A model generated the notes under the pieces. That model did no database searches, had not been told where the DNA came from, and was given only the letters and a program-made list of their open reading frames with translations. A stretch of DNA of 64,000 nucleotides. Source: Mesorhizobium sp. AR10 (GTDB lineage: Bacteria > Pseudomonadota > Alphaproteobacteria > Rhizobiales > Rhizobiaceae). The DNA lies in assembly GCF_024746795.1 (NCBI RefSeq), contig NZ_CP080524.1:4194001-4258000 (forward strand), read 5' to 3'. Position 1 is the stretch's first letter. Every line of letters starts with the position of its first letter. Shown in pieces: positions 1-9,937 of this stretch. Made by a program: the position numbers and the translations under genes.

Positions 1-1
1 C

Positions 2-754
2 ACCGCGCCGACCGCCTATCGGGCGATGCTGAAGGCGATGGATGAAGGGGCCGACCTGTCGTCGCTGCGTGTCGCCGTTTCGGCCGGCGAGACGTTGCCG
101 GCGCCTGTCTTCGAGGAGTGGACGCGAAAGACCGGCAAGCCGATCCTCGACGGTATCGGCGCCACCGAAATGCTGCACATCTTCATCTCCAACCGCCTTA
201 GTGACATGAAGCCTGCCTCGACCGGAAAAGCCGTTGGCGGCTACGAAGCGCGCATCGTCGATGACAAGATGCGCGAGGTCCACCGCGGCACGACAGGCAG
301 GCTCGCCGTGCGCGGTCCGACCGGCTGCCGCTACATGGCCGATGACCGCCAGAAGGACTATGTCCGCGACGGCTGGAACCTCACCGGCGACACTTTCGTG
401 CAGGACGAAGACGGCTTTTTCCACTTCGCCGCGCGCTCCGACGACATGATCGTCAGCGCCGGCTACAACATTGCCGGGCCGGAGGTCGAAGCGGCGTTGC
501 TCTCGCATGCCGACGTCGCCGAATGCGCGGTGATCGGCGCCGAGGACGTCGAACGTGGCCAGATCGTCGAAGCCCATGTCGTACTCGTGCAAGGCGTCGT
601 GGCGAACCAGGAAACCGTCAAACGCCTGCAGGACCACGTCAAGGCGACGATCGCACCCTACAAATACCCGCGATCGGTGAAGTTCACCGACGCCTTGCCG
701 AAGACGCAAACCGGCAAGATTCAGCGCTTCCGGCTGCGCGCGTCGAAAACCTAA
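2..754 (+). CDS. 2-aminobenzoate/benzoate-CoA ligase family protein, 3' part only
   Basis: The reading frame is already open at the left edge, so the N-terminal half of this acyl-CoA synthetase lies outside the window. About 250 residues remain. They carry the C-terminal ANL-superfamily landmarks: GATEM (substrate/ATP motif), GDTFVQDEDGFF and RSDDMIVSAGYNI (hinge and A8 region), and the terminal PKTQTGKIQR with the A10 lysine. Enzymes of this family activate aromatic acids to CoA thioesters using ATP in the cytoplasm. The convergent neighbour 10 bp away is kynureninase, which releases anthranilate, so 2-aminobenzoate is the likely substrate. That assignment is inferred from context; benzoate or a hydroxybenzoate is equally compatible with the visible residues. 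Confidence 0.8.
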   Translation, partial: TAPTAYRAMLKAMDEGADLSSLRVAVSAGETLPAPVFEEWTRKTGKPILDGIGATEMLHIFISNRLSDMKPASTGKAVGGYEARIVDDKMREVHRGTTGRLAVRGPTGCRYMADDRQKDYVRDGWNLTGDTFVQDEDGFFHFAARSDDMIVSAGYNIAGPEVEAALLSHADVAECAVIGAEDVERGQIVEAHVVLVQGVVANQETVKRLQDHVKATIAPYKYPRSVKFTDALPKTQTGKIQRFRLRASKT

Positions 755-764
755 CCCTACGATC

Positions 765-2012
765 TCAGGTGACGGCCGCCTTGACGGCGAAGCGCGCATC
801 CTTCCAGGCGCCGGTGCGCAAGATGTCTTCGAGCACTTCGACAGCCCGCCACACATCGGTGTAGCCGACATAGAGCGGGGTGAAGCCGAAACGCATGGTC
901 GACGGCGCACGGAAATCGCCGATCACGCCACGTTCGATCAGCGCCCGCATGATTTGGTAGCCGTGCTCGTGCATGAACGAGATCTGGCTGCCGCGCATGG
1001 CGCCGTCGCGGGTGCTTTCCAGCGTGAGACCAAAGGCGCCGCACTTTGTCTCGACGAGTTCGATGAACAGGTCGGCCAGCGCAATGCTCTTGCTTCGCAC
1101 TGCCGCCAGGTCGACATCGTTCCAGATGTCGAGCGCTCCCTTGAGCGTGCGCATCGACAGGACGGGCTGGGTGCCGCACAGAAACCGGCGGATGCCGATG
1201 CCGGCCGCGTAGCCTTGCTCGAAGGCGAAGGGCCGTGCATGGCCCCACCAGCCGCTGAGCGGCTGGGTGATATCGGCAAGATGGCGCTCCGCCGCGTAGA
1301 TGAAGGCAGGAGCACCCGGGCCGCCGTTGAGGTATTTGTAGGTACAGCCGACGGCGAAATCGGCATTCGCCTTGTCCAGTTCGACCGGCATGGCACCTGC
1401 AGTATGGCAGAGATCCCAGACGATCAGCGCGCCGGCCTCATGGGCTCTGCGCGTCAGCGCCATCATGTCGCGCAATTCGCCCGACTTGTAGTTGACGTGG
1501 TTGACCAGCACCACGGCGACGCGTTCGTCGATCAGCTTCTCGATATCAGGCGCGTCGACGCCGGCGAGGCGCAGCACAGTGCCTTCTCGGGTCGAGACCA
1601 CACCTTCGGCCATGTAAAGGTCGGTCGGAAAGCTGTCGCCCTCGGCGACGATGATTGACCGCCCCGGCCGCATTGCCATGGCGGCGTGCAGTACCTTGTA
1701 GATGTTGATCGACGTCGTGTCGCAGACCACTGTCAGCCCAGCCGCGGCGCCGATCAGGCGCCCGAGTTGGTCGCCGAGCTCAAGCGGCATGTCGAACCAG
1801 CCGGCCGTGTTCCAGGCGCGGATGAGATCGTGCGCCCATTCTTCGGTCGCAGCCTTGCGCAATTCATCGAAAGCGGCATGCGAAGCAGCCCCCAGCGAGT
1901 TGCCGTCGAGATAGACCACCCCTTGCGGCAGGACAAAGCGGTCGCGCATGGCGCGCAGGGGATCTGCGGCATCCATCGCCTCGATCGCCGCGAGATCGGG
2001 AATTCCCACCAT
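765..2012 (-). CDS. kynU: Kynureninase
   Basis: This 415-residue protein has the family's usual length. It is a PLP-dependent hydrolase that splits L-kynurenine (or 3-hydroxykynurenine) into anthranilate and alanine in tryptophan breakdown. Visible marks are the N-terminal YLDGNSLG motif at about residue 34, NHVNYKSGE near 171, the WDLCHTAGA segment near 199 with the PLP-contacting aspartate, and the PLP lysine in CTYKYLNGG (about K226). The ATG start follows an AAGGAAG ribosome site nine bases upstream. It converges on the aryl-CoA ligase. No kynurenine regulator or kynA/kynB gene is visible upstream. Confidence 0.93.
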   Translation of the reverse strand: MVGIPDLAAIEAMDAADPLRAMRDRFVLPQGVVYLDGNSLGAASHAAFDELRKAATEEWAHDLIRAWNTAGWFDMPLELGDQLGRLIGAAAGLTVVCDTTSINIYKVLHAAMAMRPGRSIIVAEGDSFPTDLYMAEGVVSTREGTVLRLAGVDAPDIEKLIDERVAVVLVNHVNYKSGELRDMMALTRRAHEAGALIVWDLCHTAGAMPVELDKANADFAVGCTYKYLNGGPGAPAFIYAAERHLADITQPLSGWWGHARPFAFEQGYAAGIGIRRFLCGTQPVLSMRTLKGALDIWNDVDLAAVRSKSIALADLFIELVETKCGAFGLTLESTRDGAMRGSQISFMHEHGYQIMRALIERGVIGDFRAPSTMRFGFTPLYVGYTDVWRAVEVLEDILRTGAWKDARFAVKAAVT

Positions 2013-2409
2013 GTTCAGTCTTCCTTGGTTGGTCGAAAACGGTTTCCGGTGTGCCAGAGAGCCAACCTTTAGAAAAGCCCGCGACAGACGCGAATTTCCA
2101 GATCGCGTACGGCTCTCCCCTCGAATGCGCCAACACCGACATGGTTAACCAATCGTTGGCGTTTTGGCTTCGTTTCGTTCACGGGAGATCAGACGAGAGT
2201 TTGATCAAGGTGTGACGGATATTGGCTTCTTTTGCCGGCTGGCCGACTGTACCAATCCACGCCTGCAAATAGCATGTATCGCGTAAACATAAACGAATTC
2301 AATGAGATCAGGCCCATTGCAATGAGAGGCGGTGGGGGATGGAGGCGTTGTTCGAGCGCCCGATGGTTTCCGCTACCCTAACTTATTCATTAAACTTTAA
2401 ACGGTTGCG

Positions 2410-2424
2410 GAACACAACTGGAAC
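2410..2424 (-). promoter_or_regulatory. SOS (LexA) box, perfect GTTC-N7-GTTC on the minus strand
   Basis: The plus strand reads GAAC-ACAACTG-GAAC, so the minus strand is exactly GTTC-N7-GTTC, the consensus LexA operator of Rhizobiales. It ends 60 bp upstream of the lexA ATG, in the position expected for autorepression. Confidence 0.85.
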
Positions 2425-2435
2425 AGATAGTGTTT

Positions 2436-2450
2436 GTTCTGGGTTTGTTT
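2436..2450 (+). promoter_or_regulatory. Second, near-consensus SOS box
   Basis: GTTC-TGGGTTT-GTTT matches GTTC-N7-GTTC with one mismatch in the last base. It lies 11 bp downstream of the perfect box and on the opposite strand, 34 bp from the lexA start. It may be a second, weaker LexA site; this is inference from the sequence only. Confidence 0.5.
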
Positions 2451-2484
2451 TTCTGATTCTGGTTTCAATCTCCTGGGGGCCGCC

Positions 2485-3222
2485 ATGCTGACGCGCAAGC
2501 AACATGAACTTCTGATGTTCATCCATGAGCGGCTGAAGGAAAGCGGCATTCCGCCCTCGTTCGACGAGATGAAGGAAGCGCTCGACTTAGCCTCCAAGTC
2601 GGGAATCCATCGGCTGATCACGGCGCTGGAAGAACGCGGCTTCATTCGTCGGCTACCCAATCGCGCGCGCGCCCTGGAAGTGCTGCGCCTACCGGACTCG
2701 ATTGCGCCCGGTCTCAACGCAGCGCGCAAATTCTCGCCAAGCGTCATTCAGGGCAGTCTTGGGCAGGGCGGCCTGGGGCGGCAAATCAAGCCGGCGCCGT
2801 CGCGCATGCCTTCGGCCGGCAATGACGACGATGTGGTTGCCGCAGTGTCCATCCCGGTGATGGGACGGATTGCAGCCGGCGTGCCGATCGACGCCATCCA
2901 GCACCAAACGCATTCGATCTCGGTGCCGCCGGACATGATCATGGGCGGCGAGCACTATGCGCTGGAGGTGAAGGGCGATTCGATGATCGAGGCCGGCATT
3001 TTCGATGGCGACACGGTCATTATCCGCAACGCCGACACGGCAAGCCCCGGCGAGATCATCGTGGCGCTGGTCGACGATGAGGAAGCGACATTGAAGCGGT
3101 TCCGCCGCAAGGGCGCCTCGATTGCCCTTGAGGCCGCCAACCCGGCCTATGAAACCCGCATTTTTGGTCCGGACCGGGTCAAGGTGCAAGGCAAGCTCGT
3201 CGGGCTGATCCGGCGCTATTGA
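2485..3222 (+). CDS. lexA: LexA repressor / SOS autoprotease
   Basis: The SOS-response repressor: it binds operators of DNA-repair genes and cleaves itself when RecA is activated. The 245-residue protein has the N-terminal winged helix (residues 1-65, starting [10 protein letters not shown]), a long linker, and the S24 peptidase domain. Visible key residues are the Ala131-Gly132 cleavage site (GRIAAGVP), the catalytic serine S166 in KGDSMIEAG and the catalytic lysine K204 in EATLKRF. I chose the ATG at 2485, preceded by GGGGG; an upstream in-frame codon at 2434 would place the start inside the second SOS box. Its stop overlaps the comEC 3' end by 7 bp. Confidence 0.95.
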   Translation: MLTRKQHELLMFIHERLKESGIPPSFDEMKEALDLASKSGIHRLITALEERGFIRRLPNRARALEVLRLPDSIAPGLNAARKFSPSVIQGSLGQGGLGRQIKPAPSRMPSAGNDDDVVAAVSIPVMGRIAAGVPIDAIQHQTHSISVPPDMIMGGEHYALEVKGDSMIEAGIFDGDTVIIRNADTASPGEIIVALVDDEEATLKRFRRKGASIALEAANPAYETRIFGPDRVKVQGKLVGLIRRY

Positions 3223-5679
3223 GCCGGCTGGACGACTGATCTCTCGGGCTTTTGGTAGGGCGGCAGGCCTCTCGCCTCGCGCGAGAACTTTCGTTGGACG
3301 TGCCAGGGCCGATATGGCTTCTCGACGGCGAAAGTCGATCTCTGCCGGGCCGATTGCCGATTGCGGGTCGAAGAAGACGGCGGCGCTGCCCGAACGGGCA
3401 AGCTGCCGCTTGTTGACGATGAGGACCAGCGGATTGCGGCAAGGGTCGTAGGCGGTAGCGTCATTGATGATGATCAGGGTCGCGAAAGAACAGGCTTTCC
3501 ATGCGTCCTTGCGGTCTTCGACATACGCAACGATCGCACCGGATGGATGCCGGGCGAGGCATAGTCCGGCCTTGCAATAGAATGGCGACCCCAGCGGCAA
3601 GCCGGCCGGGTCGGCGATGTCGAACTGCGCGTCTCCTCTTTCGAACGTCTCCGGCTCGACAATGGTTGCCGACGTCAGCGCATGTTTCCAGTTGTCGGTG
3701 GTGAATTCGTTCGAACGAACCCGGTTGACGGCAAGTTCACCGCCGCCGATCGGCAGCGCCACCAGATGGGCGTCCTCCGAAATCAGCACGTCGGGCGTAC
3801 GTGTCTCGGAAATCGTCAGCAGTCCGGCGATGGCGAAGGGAAGTGCCGCAAGCCTAAGCCATGTCGTCGCCATGGTGGCGATGATCAGGGCGATCGTCGT
3901 CAGCAGCACCGATTGCAGCGAAATCAGTCCGACCGCATCGACCGGCGACCGCGCGGAGATCCACCCCGATATTGCGATCATCGCGGTCAGCCCCTTGCCC
4001 ATCACATAGAGGAAAGGCCCATCGGCGCCGAACGGCATCGCCAGGGCACTGAGAACGGCGAACGGCATGACGACGAGCGAAACGATCGGCATGATGGCCA
4101 GGTTGGCGAACAGGCTGAGCGGCGACACACGCTGAAAATGCCAGATGGCGAAAAGCGCGGTGGCGCTTGCGGCGATGATGGAGGTCATTGCCAGACCGCC
4201 CATCCCCTGCACGAATTTTCGTGTGACAAAGCCGAGCGGCGAGCGTCGCGGTGGCGGCGCGGTGGCCTTGCCAGCGCGATAGTCTGACCAGCCGGCATAG
4301 GCGCCGACGAGGGCTGCGGTCGCGGCGAACGACATCTGGAAGCTCGGGCCGACCACCTCGTGCGGCGACACCAGGATAACGGCGATGGCCGAGATCGCCA
4401 GATTGCGCATGGTGAGCGCGGCACGGTCGAACAGCACGGCGACAAGCATGACCGCCAGCATGATGAAGCTGCGCTCGGCTGCGACGACGATGCCGGAAAA
4501 GACGAGATAGGCTGCGATGGAGACAAGCGCCGTCGCCGCTGCGTATTTCTTGACCGACCGGCGCGAGGAAAAATCCGGAAACAGAGCGAAGGCGCCGCGC
4601 AGCAGCGCCATGATGGTGCCGGCGACCAACGCCATGTGCAGGCCGGAGATGGAGATGATGTGGTAGATGCCGGTGCGCCGCATCGCCTCGTTGATCTCTT
4701 CCGGGATGCCGGCACGCACGCCAACGATGAGTGCCGCGGCAATCTCGCCTTCGGCACCGCCGACTTGAACCCGGATGTGGTCTGCGATACTCTCCCGCGC
4801 ATTTTCGATCGCGGAAGAGACGCGCGCCGAAAACGGCGGCGCGCCTTCGGAGGGGACGATTTTCGGATTGCCGAGGAAAAAGCCGCTGGCACCGATGCCG
4901 GCGAAATAGCTGTCGAAGGAGAAATCGTAGCTGTCCGGCCGCACCGGGCCGGTCGGTGACAACAGCCGGACATAGCCGGTCACTACGGAACCGGCGGTCA
5001 TCTCAGGGGGTATTTTTCGTGCCGAAAGCCTGACACGTTCCGGTGCATAGCGCAGCTTCGGCCGGGCGGTCGAAATCACGTCGATGGTCAGTCTGATGCG
5101 GCCATTGGCCATCTGATCGAGGCTGACGACACGGCCGGTCAGCCGCGTCTGGATTTCCGAACCAAGCATCTGCGTTCCGGCGCGCCAGGTTTCGACCTTG
5201 GCGGCGAGCACGCCGAGCCCGCACAGCATCACCACGATGAAGCACAGATGCGTTTTGGGCCACGACCGCGAGACAACGGCACAAAATGCCATCAGAACCA
5301 CGACGGCGATGGGCTGCGCAAAGCCCGGCTCGTTCGTCAGCGAGAAATAGAAGATCACACCGGCCGCCAGAAAAACCGGCACCAGCAGGAAGGCGACGCC
5401 GCGGTCGAGTTCCGTGCCAGCGGCCTCGATGATGCTTTGGCGAAAGCTGGGCAATGAAAGGCGGCGGAGCCCTCTGCGGAAGCGGAAAACCGTTCCGGAG
5501 CTCGGCGCCGGCTTGGGACCATCCGGCGGCAACGGTTGGATACCGGGGCGCGGTGCGGGCAACAAAACCGGCATTTGCTCGGCATGCGGGATTTCGGCAA
5601 ACAACGAGCGTTCGCTGACGCTTGCACCCGCGCCCTCGTCCGCGCCGCCATCGTCCACGCCCCGGCCACGTCCAGCCAT
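3216..5679 (-). CDS. comEC: ComEC/Rec2-family DNA uptake channel, apparently frameshifted near its 3' end
   Basis: A polytopic inner-membrane protein of the ComEC/Rec2 family, which moves single-stranded DNA into the cytoplasm in naturally competent bacteria. It has an N-terminal membrane pair and OB-like (DUF4131) region, then the Competence domain with [15 protein letters not shown] around residue 340 and many hydrophobic helices. Frame 1 runs intact from 5679 to about 3331 and then continues without a stop through the antisense of lexA to 2689, which is implausible. After the TTT at 3333-3331 (minus strand), shifting by one base gives [20 protein letters not shown] and a TAG at 3216, exactly at the lexA stop. 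Removing one T gives about 820 residues. Real mutation or sequencing error cannot be told apart here. Confidence 0.8.
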
Positions 5680-5780
5680 CGGGTCTGCCCCTTGCGCCCT
5701 TGACCTCCTATGCTACATGAACGCGCAGCGCGCGAAAGTCCGCGCAACCGCACCCGCTTCCTACGTCTCCCGAGAGTTCC

Positions 5781-7205
5781 ATGTCCGACAAGGTCGTCAC
5801 TCGTTTTGCCCCCTCGCCCACCGGCTTCCTGCATATTGGCGGCGCGCGCACAGCGCTGTTCAACTGGCTGTATGCGAAGCACACCGGCGGCACGATGCTG
5901 CTGCGCATTGAGGACACCGATCGCGAGCGCTTCAACGAAGCGGCGACCCAGGCCATTCTGGATGGGCTGACATGGCTTGGCCTTTCCTGGGACGGCGAGG
6001 CCATATCGCAGTTCGAGCGCGCGCCGCGCCATCGCGAGGTGGCCGAGGAACTGGTGCGCCTGGGCAAGGCCTACTACGCCTACGAAACCCCTGCAGAACT
6101 GGAGGCGATCCGCGAGGCAGCGCGCGCCAAGGGCCTGCCGCCGCGCTATGACGGAAGCTGGCGCGACCGCGACCCGTCAGAGGCACCGCCAGGCGTCAAG
6201 GGCGCCATCCGCATCAAGGCGCCGAGCGAGGGCGAGACCGTGGTGGACGACCGCGTGCAGGGCGAGGTGCGCTTTCCCAACAAGGATCTCGACGACTTCA
6301 TCATCCTGCGCTCGGATGGCAACCCGACCTACATGCATGCCGTCGTCGTCGACGATCACGACATGGGCGTCACCCACATCATCCGCGGCGACGATCATCT
6401 GACCAACGCCGCCCGCCAGACGGTGATCTACCGCGCCATGGGCTGGGACGTGCCGTCGATGTCGCATATTCCGCTGATCCATGGCGCCGATGGCGCCAAG
6501 CTGTCGAAACGGCACGGCGCGCTCGGTGTCGAGGCCTATCGCGCCATGGGCTACCTGCCCGAGGCGCTGCTCAACTATCTGGCCCGGCTCGGCTGGAGCC
6601 ATGGCGACGACGAGATCATGTCGATCAAGGACATGATCGTGTGGTTCGACATCGGCGACGTCAACAAGGGCGCCGCACGCTTCGACTTCGCCAAGCTCGA
6701 GTCGATCAACGGCGCGCACATGCGCCGCATGGCCGATGCCGATCTGCTGGACATCTTCGTCGCCACCTTGCCGCATCTCGAAGGGGGGCCGGCGATCGCC
6801 GCGCGCCTCGACGACAAACGCAAGGCGCAGTTGCTTGCCGCCCTACCCGGTCTGAAGGAACGCGCCAAGACGCTGGTCGAGCTGGTCGACGGCGCCGCCT
6901 TCCTGTTCGTCGATCGCCCATTGCCGATCGACGAAAAGGCAGCGCTGCTGCTCAATGGCGAGGCGCGCGAGATCTTGGGCGGTGCTCACGCGGCGCTGAA
7001 AACACTTTCAGGTGATTGGACCGCCGCTGCGGCGGAAGCCGCGATCCGCGACTACGCGCTGGCCGGCGGCCACAAACTCGGTGCTGTGGCCCAACCGCTG
7101 CGGGCTGCGCTCACCGGCAAAAGCACTTCGCCCGGCGTGTTCGACGTGCTTGCCGTGCTCGGCCGGGAGGAAAGCTTGGCGCGCATCGCCGATCAAATCG
7201 ATTAG
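5781..7205 (+). CDS. gltX: Glutamyl-tRNA synthetase
   Basis: A class I aminoacyl-tRNA synthetase, cytoplasmic, charging tRNA-Glu. In organisms with GatCAB (gatA and gatC are in this window) the non-discriminating form also charges tRNA-Gln. The 474 residues match the family. The HIGH-type motif is seen in [14 protein letters not shown] (residues 10-23) and the KMSKS-type motif as KLSKRHG near residue 240. The gene starts 101 bp from the divergent comEC and is followed by gltA after 179 bp. Whether it is discriminating or not cannot be read safely by eye. Confidence 0.96.
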   Translation: MSDKVVTRFAPSPTGFLHIGGARTALFNWLYAKHTGGTMLLRIEDTDRERFNEAATQAILDGLTWLGLSWDGEAISQFERAPRHREVAEELVRLGKAYYAYETPAELEAIREAARAKGLPPRYDGSWRDRDPSEAPPGVKGAIRIKAPSEGETVVDDRVQGEVRFPNKDLDDFIILRSDGNPTYMHAVVVDDHDMGVTHIIRGDDHLTNAARQTVIYRAMGWDVPSMSHIPLIHGADGAKLSKRHGALGVEAYRAMGYLPEALLNYLARLGWSHGDDEIMSIKDMIVWFDIGDVNKGAARFDFAKLESINGAHMRRMADADLLDIFVATLPHLEGGPAIAARLDDKRKAQLLAALPGLKERAKTLVELVDGAAFLFVDRPLPIDEKAALLLNGEAREILGGAHAALKTLSGDWTAAAAEAAIRDYALAGGHKLGAVAQPLRAALTGKSTSPGVFDVLAVLGREESLARIADQID

Positions 7206-7384
7206 GAGAACTGGCCCAAGAAGATTGGCATTGAAAGCTACGTTTCGCAGTGCAACATTAGGTCTTGGCCCAATCTGGCACGGACATCCAACCGCGGGCG
7301 CAAAGCGCGCGTTCCGATGCCTTCGACGTGTTGCGTTGCAGATATTTGCCTTTGCCGGCATGAGGAAACAAAAAGGAGTTTGCT

Positions 7385-8713
7385 ATGACCGAAGCTGCGA
7401 CGAAACTGGAATTTGGCGGCAAAACCCACGTGTCCACTGCAAAACTGGAACTCGGCGGCAAAACTCACGAGTTCAAGGTGCGAAGCGGTTCGGTCGGGCC
7501 TGATGTTATCGACATCGGCGCGCTCTATAGCACCACCGGAGCCTTCACCTACGATCCGGGCTTCACGTCGACGGCAAGCTGCGAGTCGGAAATCACCTTC
7601 ATCGATGGCGACGCTGGCATTCTGCTGCATCGCGGCTACCCGATCGATCAGCTGGCCGAGCATGGCGACTTCCTCGAAGTCTGCTACCTCCTGCTCTATG
7701 GCGAGTTGCCGACCAAGGCGCAGAAGGACGACTTCGACTACCGGGTGACGCGCCACACGATGGTGCATGAGCAGATGTCGCGCTTCTTCACCGGCTTCCG
7801 CCGCGACGCGCACCCGATGGCGGTGATGTGTGGCGTGGTCGGCGCGCTGTCGGCCTTCTATCACGATTCCACCGACATCTCGGACCCATACCAGCGCATG
7901 GTCGCGTCGATGCGGCTGATCGCCAAGATGCCGACGATCGCGGCGATGGCCTATAAGTACCACATCGGCCAGCCGTTCATTTATCCGAAGAACGAGCTGA
8001 ATTTCGCCGCCAACTTCCTGCATATGTGCTTTGCGGTGCCGTGCGAGGAATACAAGATCAACCCGGTGCTGGCGCGTGCAATGGAGCGTATCTTCATCCT
8101 GCACGCCGATCACGAGCAGAATGCCTCGACCTCGACCGTTCGTCTCGCCGGCTCGTCGGGCGCCAACCCGTTTGCCTGCATTGCCGCCGGCATCGCCTGC
8201 CTGTGGGGGCCGGCGCATGGCGGCGCCAACGAAGCGGCATTGAACATGCTGGGCGAGATCGGTCATGTCGACCACATCCCGGAATTCATAGCCCGCGCCA
8301 AGGACAAGAACGATCCGTTCCGGCTGATGGGCTTTGGCCACCGCGTCTACAAGAACTACGATCCGCGCGCCAAGATCATGCAGAAGACTGCGCATGAGGT
8401 TCTGGGCGAACTCGGCATCAAGGACGATCCGCTGCTCGATATCGCCATGGAGCTGGAAAAGATCGCGCTGACCGATGCCTATTTCATCGAGAAGAAGCTC
8501 TATCCGAACGTCGATTTCTATTCCGGCATCACGCTGAAGGCGCTGGGCTTCCCCACCACCATGTTCACCGTGCTGTTCGCGGTTGCTCGTACCGTCGGCT
8601 GGATCGCGCAGTGGAAAGAGATGATCGAGGATCCGCACCAGAAGATCGGTCGCCCGCGGCAGCTCTATACGGGTGCCCCGGAACGCGACTACGTGCCGAT
8701 CGCCAAGCGGTGA
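7385..8713 (+). CDS. gltA: Citrate synthase (type II)
   Basis: Condenses acetyl-CoA and oxaloacetate to citrate in the TCA cycle. The 442-residue protein shows the catalytic set: His in [11 protein letters not shown], His in [12 protein letters not shown] and Asp in PNVDFYSG. A strong ribosome site (AAAAAGGAG) precedes the ATG. The N-terminus is odd: a 13-codon unit is tandemly duplicated in frame, giving KLEFGGKTH and then KLELGGKTH, which makes it slightly longer than typical rhizobial homologues that have the motif once (from memory of the family). Ends at a strong shared terminator. Confidence 0.96.
   Translation: MTEAATKLEFGGKTHVSTAKLELGGKTHEFKVRSGSVGPDVIDIGALYSTTGAFTYDPGFTSTASCESEITFIDGDAGILLHRGYPIDQLAEHGDFLEVCYLLLYGELPTKAQKDDFDYRVTRHTMVHEQMSRFFTGFRRDAHPMAVMCGVVGALSAFYHDSTDISDPYQRMVASMRLIAKMPTIAAMAYKYHIGQPFIYPKNELNFAANFLHMCFAVPCEEYKINPVLARAMERIFILHADHEQNASTSTVRLAGSSGANPFACIAAGIACLWGPAHGGANEAALNMLGEIGHVDHIPEFIARAKDKNDPFRLMGFGHRVYKNYDPRAKIMQKTAHEVLGELGIKDDPLLDIAMELEKIALTDAYFIEKKLYPNVDFYSGITLKALGFPTTMFTVLFAVARTVGWIAQWKEMIEDPHQKIGRPRQLYTGAPERDYVPIAKR
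7403..7468 (+). repeat. In-frame tandem duplication at the 5' end of gltA
   Basis: Two 27 bp stretches (7403-7429 and 7442-7468) match at 24 of 27 bases with a period of 39 bp, so 13 codons are repeated in frame. It encodes the doubled LE(F/L)GGKTH motif of citrate synthase. Confidence 0.85.
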
Positions 8714-8732
8714 TCGACGACCCCTTGAGGTT

Positions 8733-8760
8733 AAAAAAGCGCCCGCAAGGGCGCTTTTTT
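8733..8760. terminator. Bidirectional intrinsic terminator between gltA and lpxB
   Basis: AAAAAA, then stem GCGCCC, loop GCAA, stem GGGCGC, then TTTTTT. The A-tract and T-tract make it work on both strands. The lpxB stop codon (TAA at 8761-8759) lies inside the A/T tract, so one hairpin ends both transcription units. Confidence 0.93.
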
Positions 8761-9937
8761 AGTTGGAATGACGAAGTTTGATGTGGCGAAGAACGACGTC
8801 CGCGGCAATGTCGCCCGAGGGTTTGTCCGTGGCCATTCGTCTGGCAACTTCGGCAAAGCCGTCCTTTTGCCAGGTTCGATAGGCGGTGTCTGAAAACAAA
8901 GCCTCGAGCTGCCGCGCCAGATAGCGCGGCCGCACATACTGGTTGTAGCCTTCCGGCACGATGGGCCGGTCGGCGATCAGATTGGGCAAGGCGGCGCTCC
9001 ACACCGTGATCAGACTCTGGACCATCCGCATGACCGGATCGAACTTGTAGCAGGAGATCATCGGCACGCCCGACAGCGCCAGCTCCAGCGACACTGTCCC
9101 CGATGCGATCAGCGCCGCATCGGCTTTGCCGAAGGCCTGCCATTTGCGCTCGGGATCGAGGATGATCTCCGGCTCTTGATCCCAGCGCGCGACCGAGGTT
9201 TTGACCAGATCGGCGACATGCGGCACCGTCGGCAACAGCAGGCGCAGGCTGTGTCCGCGCGCACGCAGGACCGCCACCGTCTCGCCGAACGAACCGATAA
9301 GCCGCTGCACTTCGCCGCGACGCGAGCCGGGCAGCAGAAGCAATGTCTTGACGCGATCCCCCGCTAGGTCGCGCGGCAGGCCCTGCGCCTTGGCGGCGGC
9401 AAGCACGCCTGGATCATGCGTAAGGCGATGCCCGACATAGGTGCCGGACGGGCCACCCAGGCGGCTGAGCTCCTTCACCTCGAAGGGTAGGATGCAAAGG
9501 ATGTGGTCGACATAAGGCTTCATCGCCAGCGCCCTGCCCGGGCGCCATGCCCACACACTCGGGCAGACGTAGTGCACGATCGGGATTGCCGGGTCGGCGG
9601 CGCGCACCTTCTTGGCCACGCGCAGCGAAAAATCCGGGCTGTCGATGGTGATCAGACAGTCGGGTCTTTCACCGACGACCGCGCTTGCCGTCTGGCTGAT
9701 CCGCCGCATCAGGCGCGGCAGGTCGCGCAGGATGGCGCTGAGCCCCATCAGCGCGATCTCACCACCGTCGAACAGCGGCACCATTCCAAGCGCCTGCAAA
9801 TGCCGTCCGCCAATGCCTACGAGCTTGACCTCGCGGCCGGTCATGCGCTTGAGCGCCTGCACGATGTCGGCGCCAAGCAAGTCACCGGACTCCTCGCCGG
9901 CGACAATGGCGATCCTCAGCGGTTTCTCAACTGCCAT
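8759..9937 (-). CDS. lpxB: Lipid-A-disaccharide synthase
   Basis: A GT19 glycosyltransferase that joins UDP-2,3-diacylglucosamine and lipid X into the lipid A disaccharide at the inner membrane. The 392-residue product starts MAVEKPLRIAIVAGEESGD; GEESGDLLGA is the family N-terminal signature and a C-terminal CYKF/YNQYVRPRY region is also present. I preferred the ATG at 9937 over an upstream in-frame codon at 9985 because it overlaps the lpxI stop by 11 bp (ATGGCAGTTGA), a typical coupled arrangement. It is the last gene of the lipid A run and ends in the shared terminator. Confidence 0.95.
   Translation of the reverse strand: MAVEKPLRIAIVAGEESGDLLGADIVQALKRMTGREVKLVGIGGRHLQALGMVPLFDGGEIALMGLSAILRDLPRLMRRISQTASAVVGERPDCLITIDSPDFSLRVAKKVRAADPAIPIVHYVCPSVWAWRPGRALAMKPYVDHILCILPFEVKELSRLGGPSGTYVGHRLTHDPGVLAAAKAQGLPRDLAGDRVKTLLLLPGSRRGEVQRLIGSFGETVAVLRARGHSLRLLLPTVPHVADLVKTSVARWDQEPEIILDPERKWQAFGKADAALIASGTVSLELALSGVPMISCYKFDPVMRMVQSLITVWSAALPNLIADRPIVPEGYNQYVRPRYLARQLEALFSDTAYRTWQKDGFAEVARRMATDKPSGDIAADVVLRHIKLRHSN

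Larger units (their letters stand above)
2013..2484. other. Gene-free stretch between kynU and lexA
   Basis: This 472 bp divergent intergenic region holds no convincing gene on either strand. Its right end contains the LexA-type operators. The rest must carry the kynU promoter, but I see no clear -35/-10 pair, riboswitch or terminator. A GGTTAACC palindrome lies near 2143; I cannot assign it. Confidence 0.6.

Noticed and set aside
2689..3215. Open frame continuing comEC antisense through lexA
   Set aside because: It reads through the coding strand of a well conserved gene, has no ComEC similarity and is explained better by a one-base shift near 3331.
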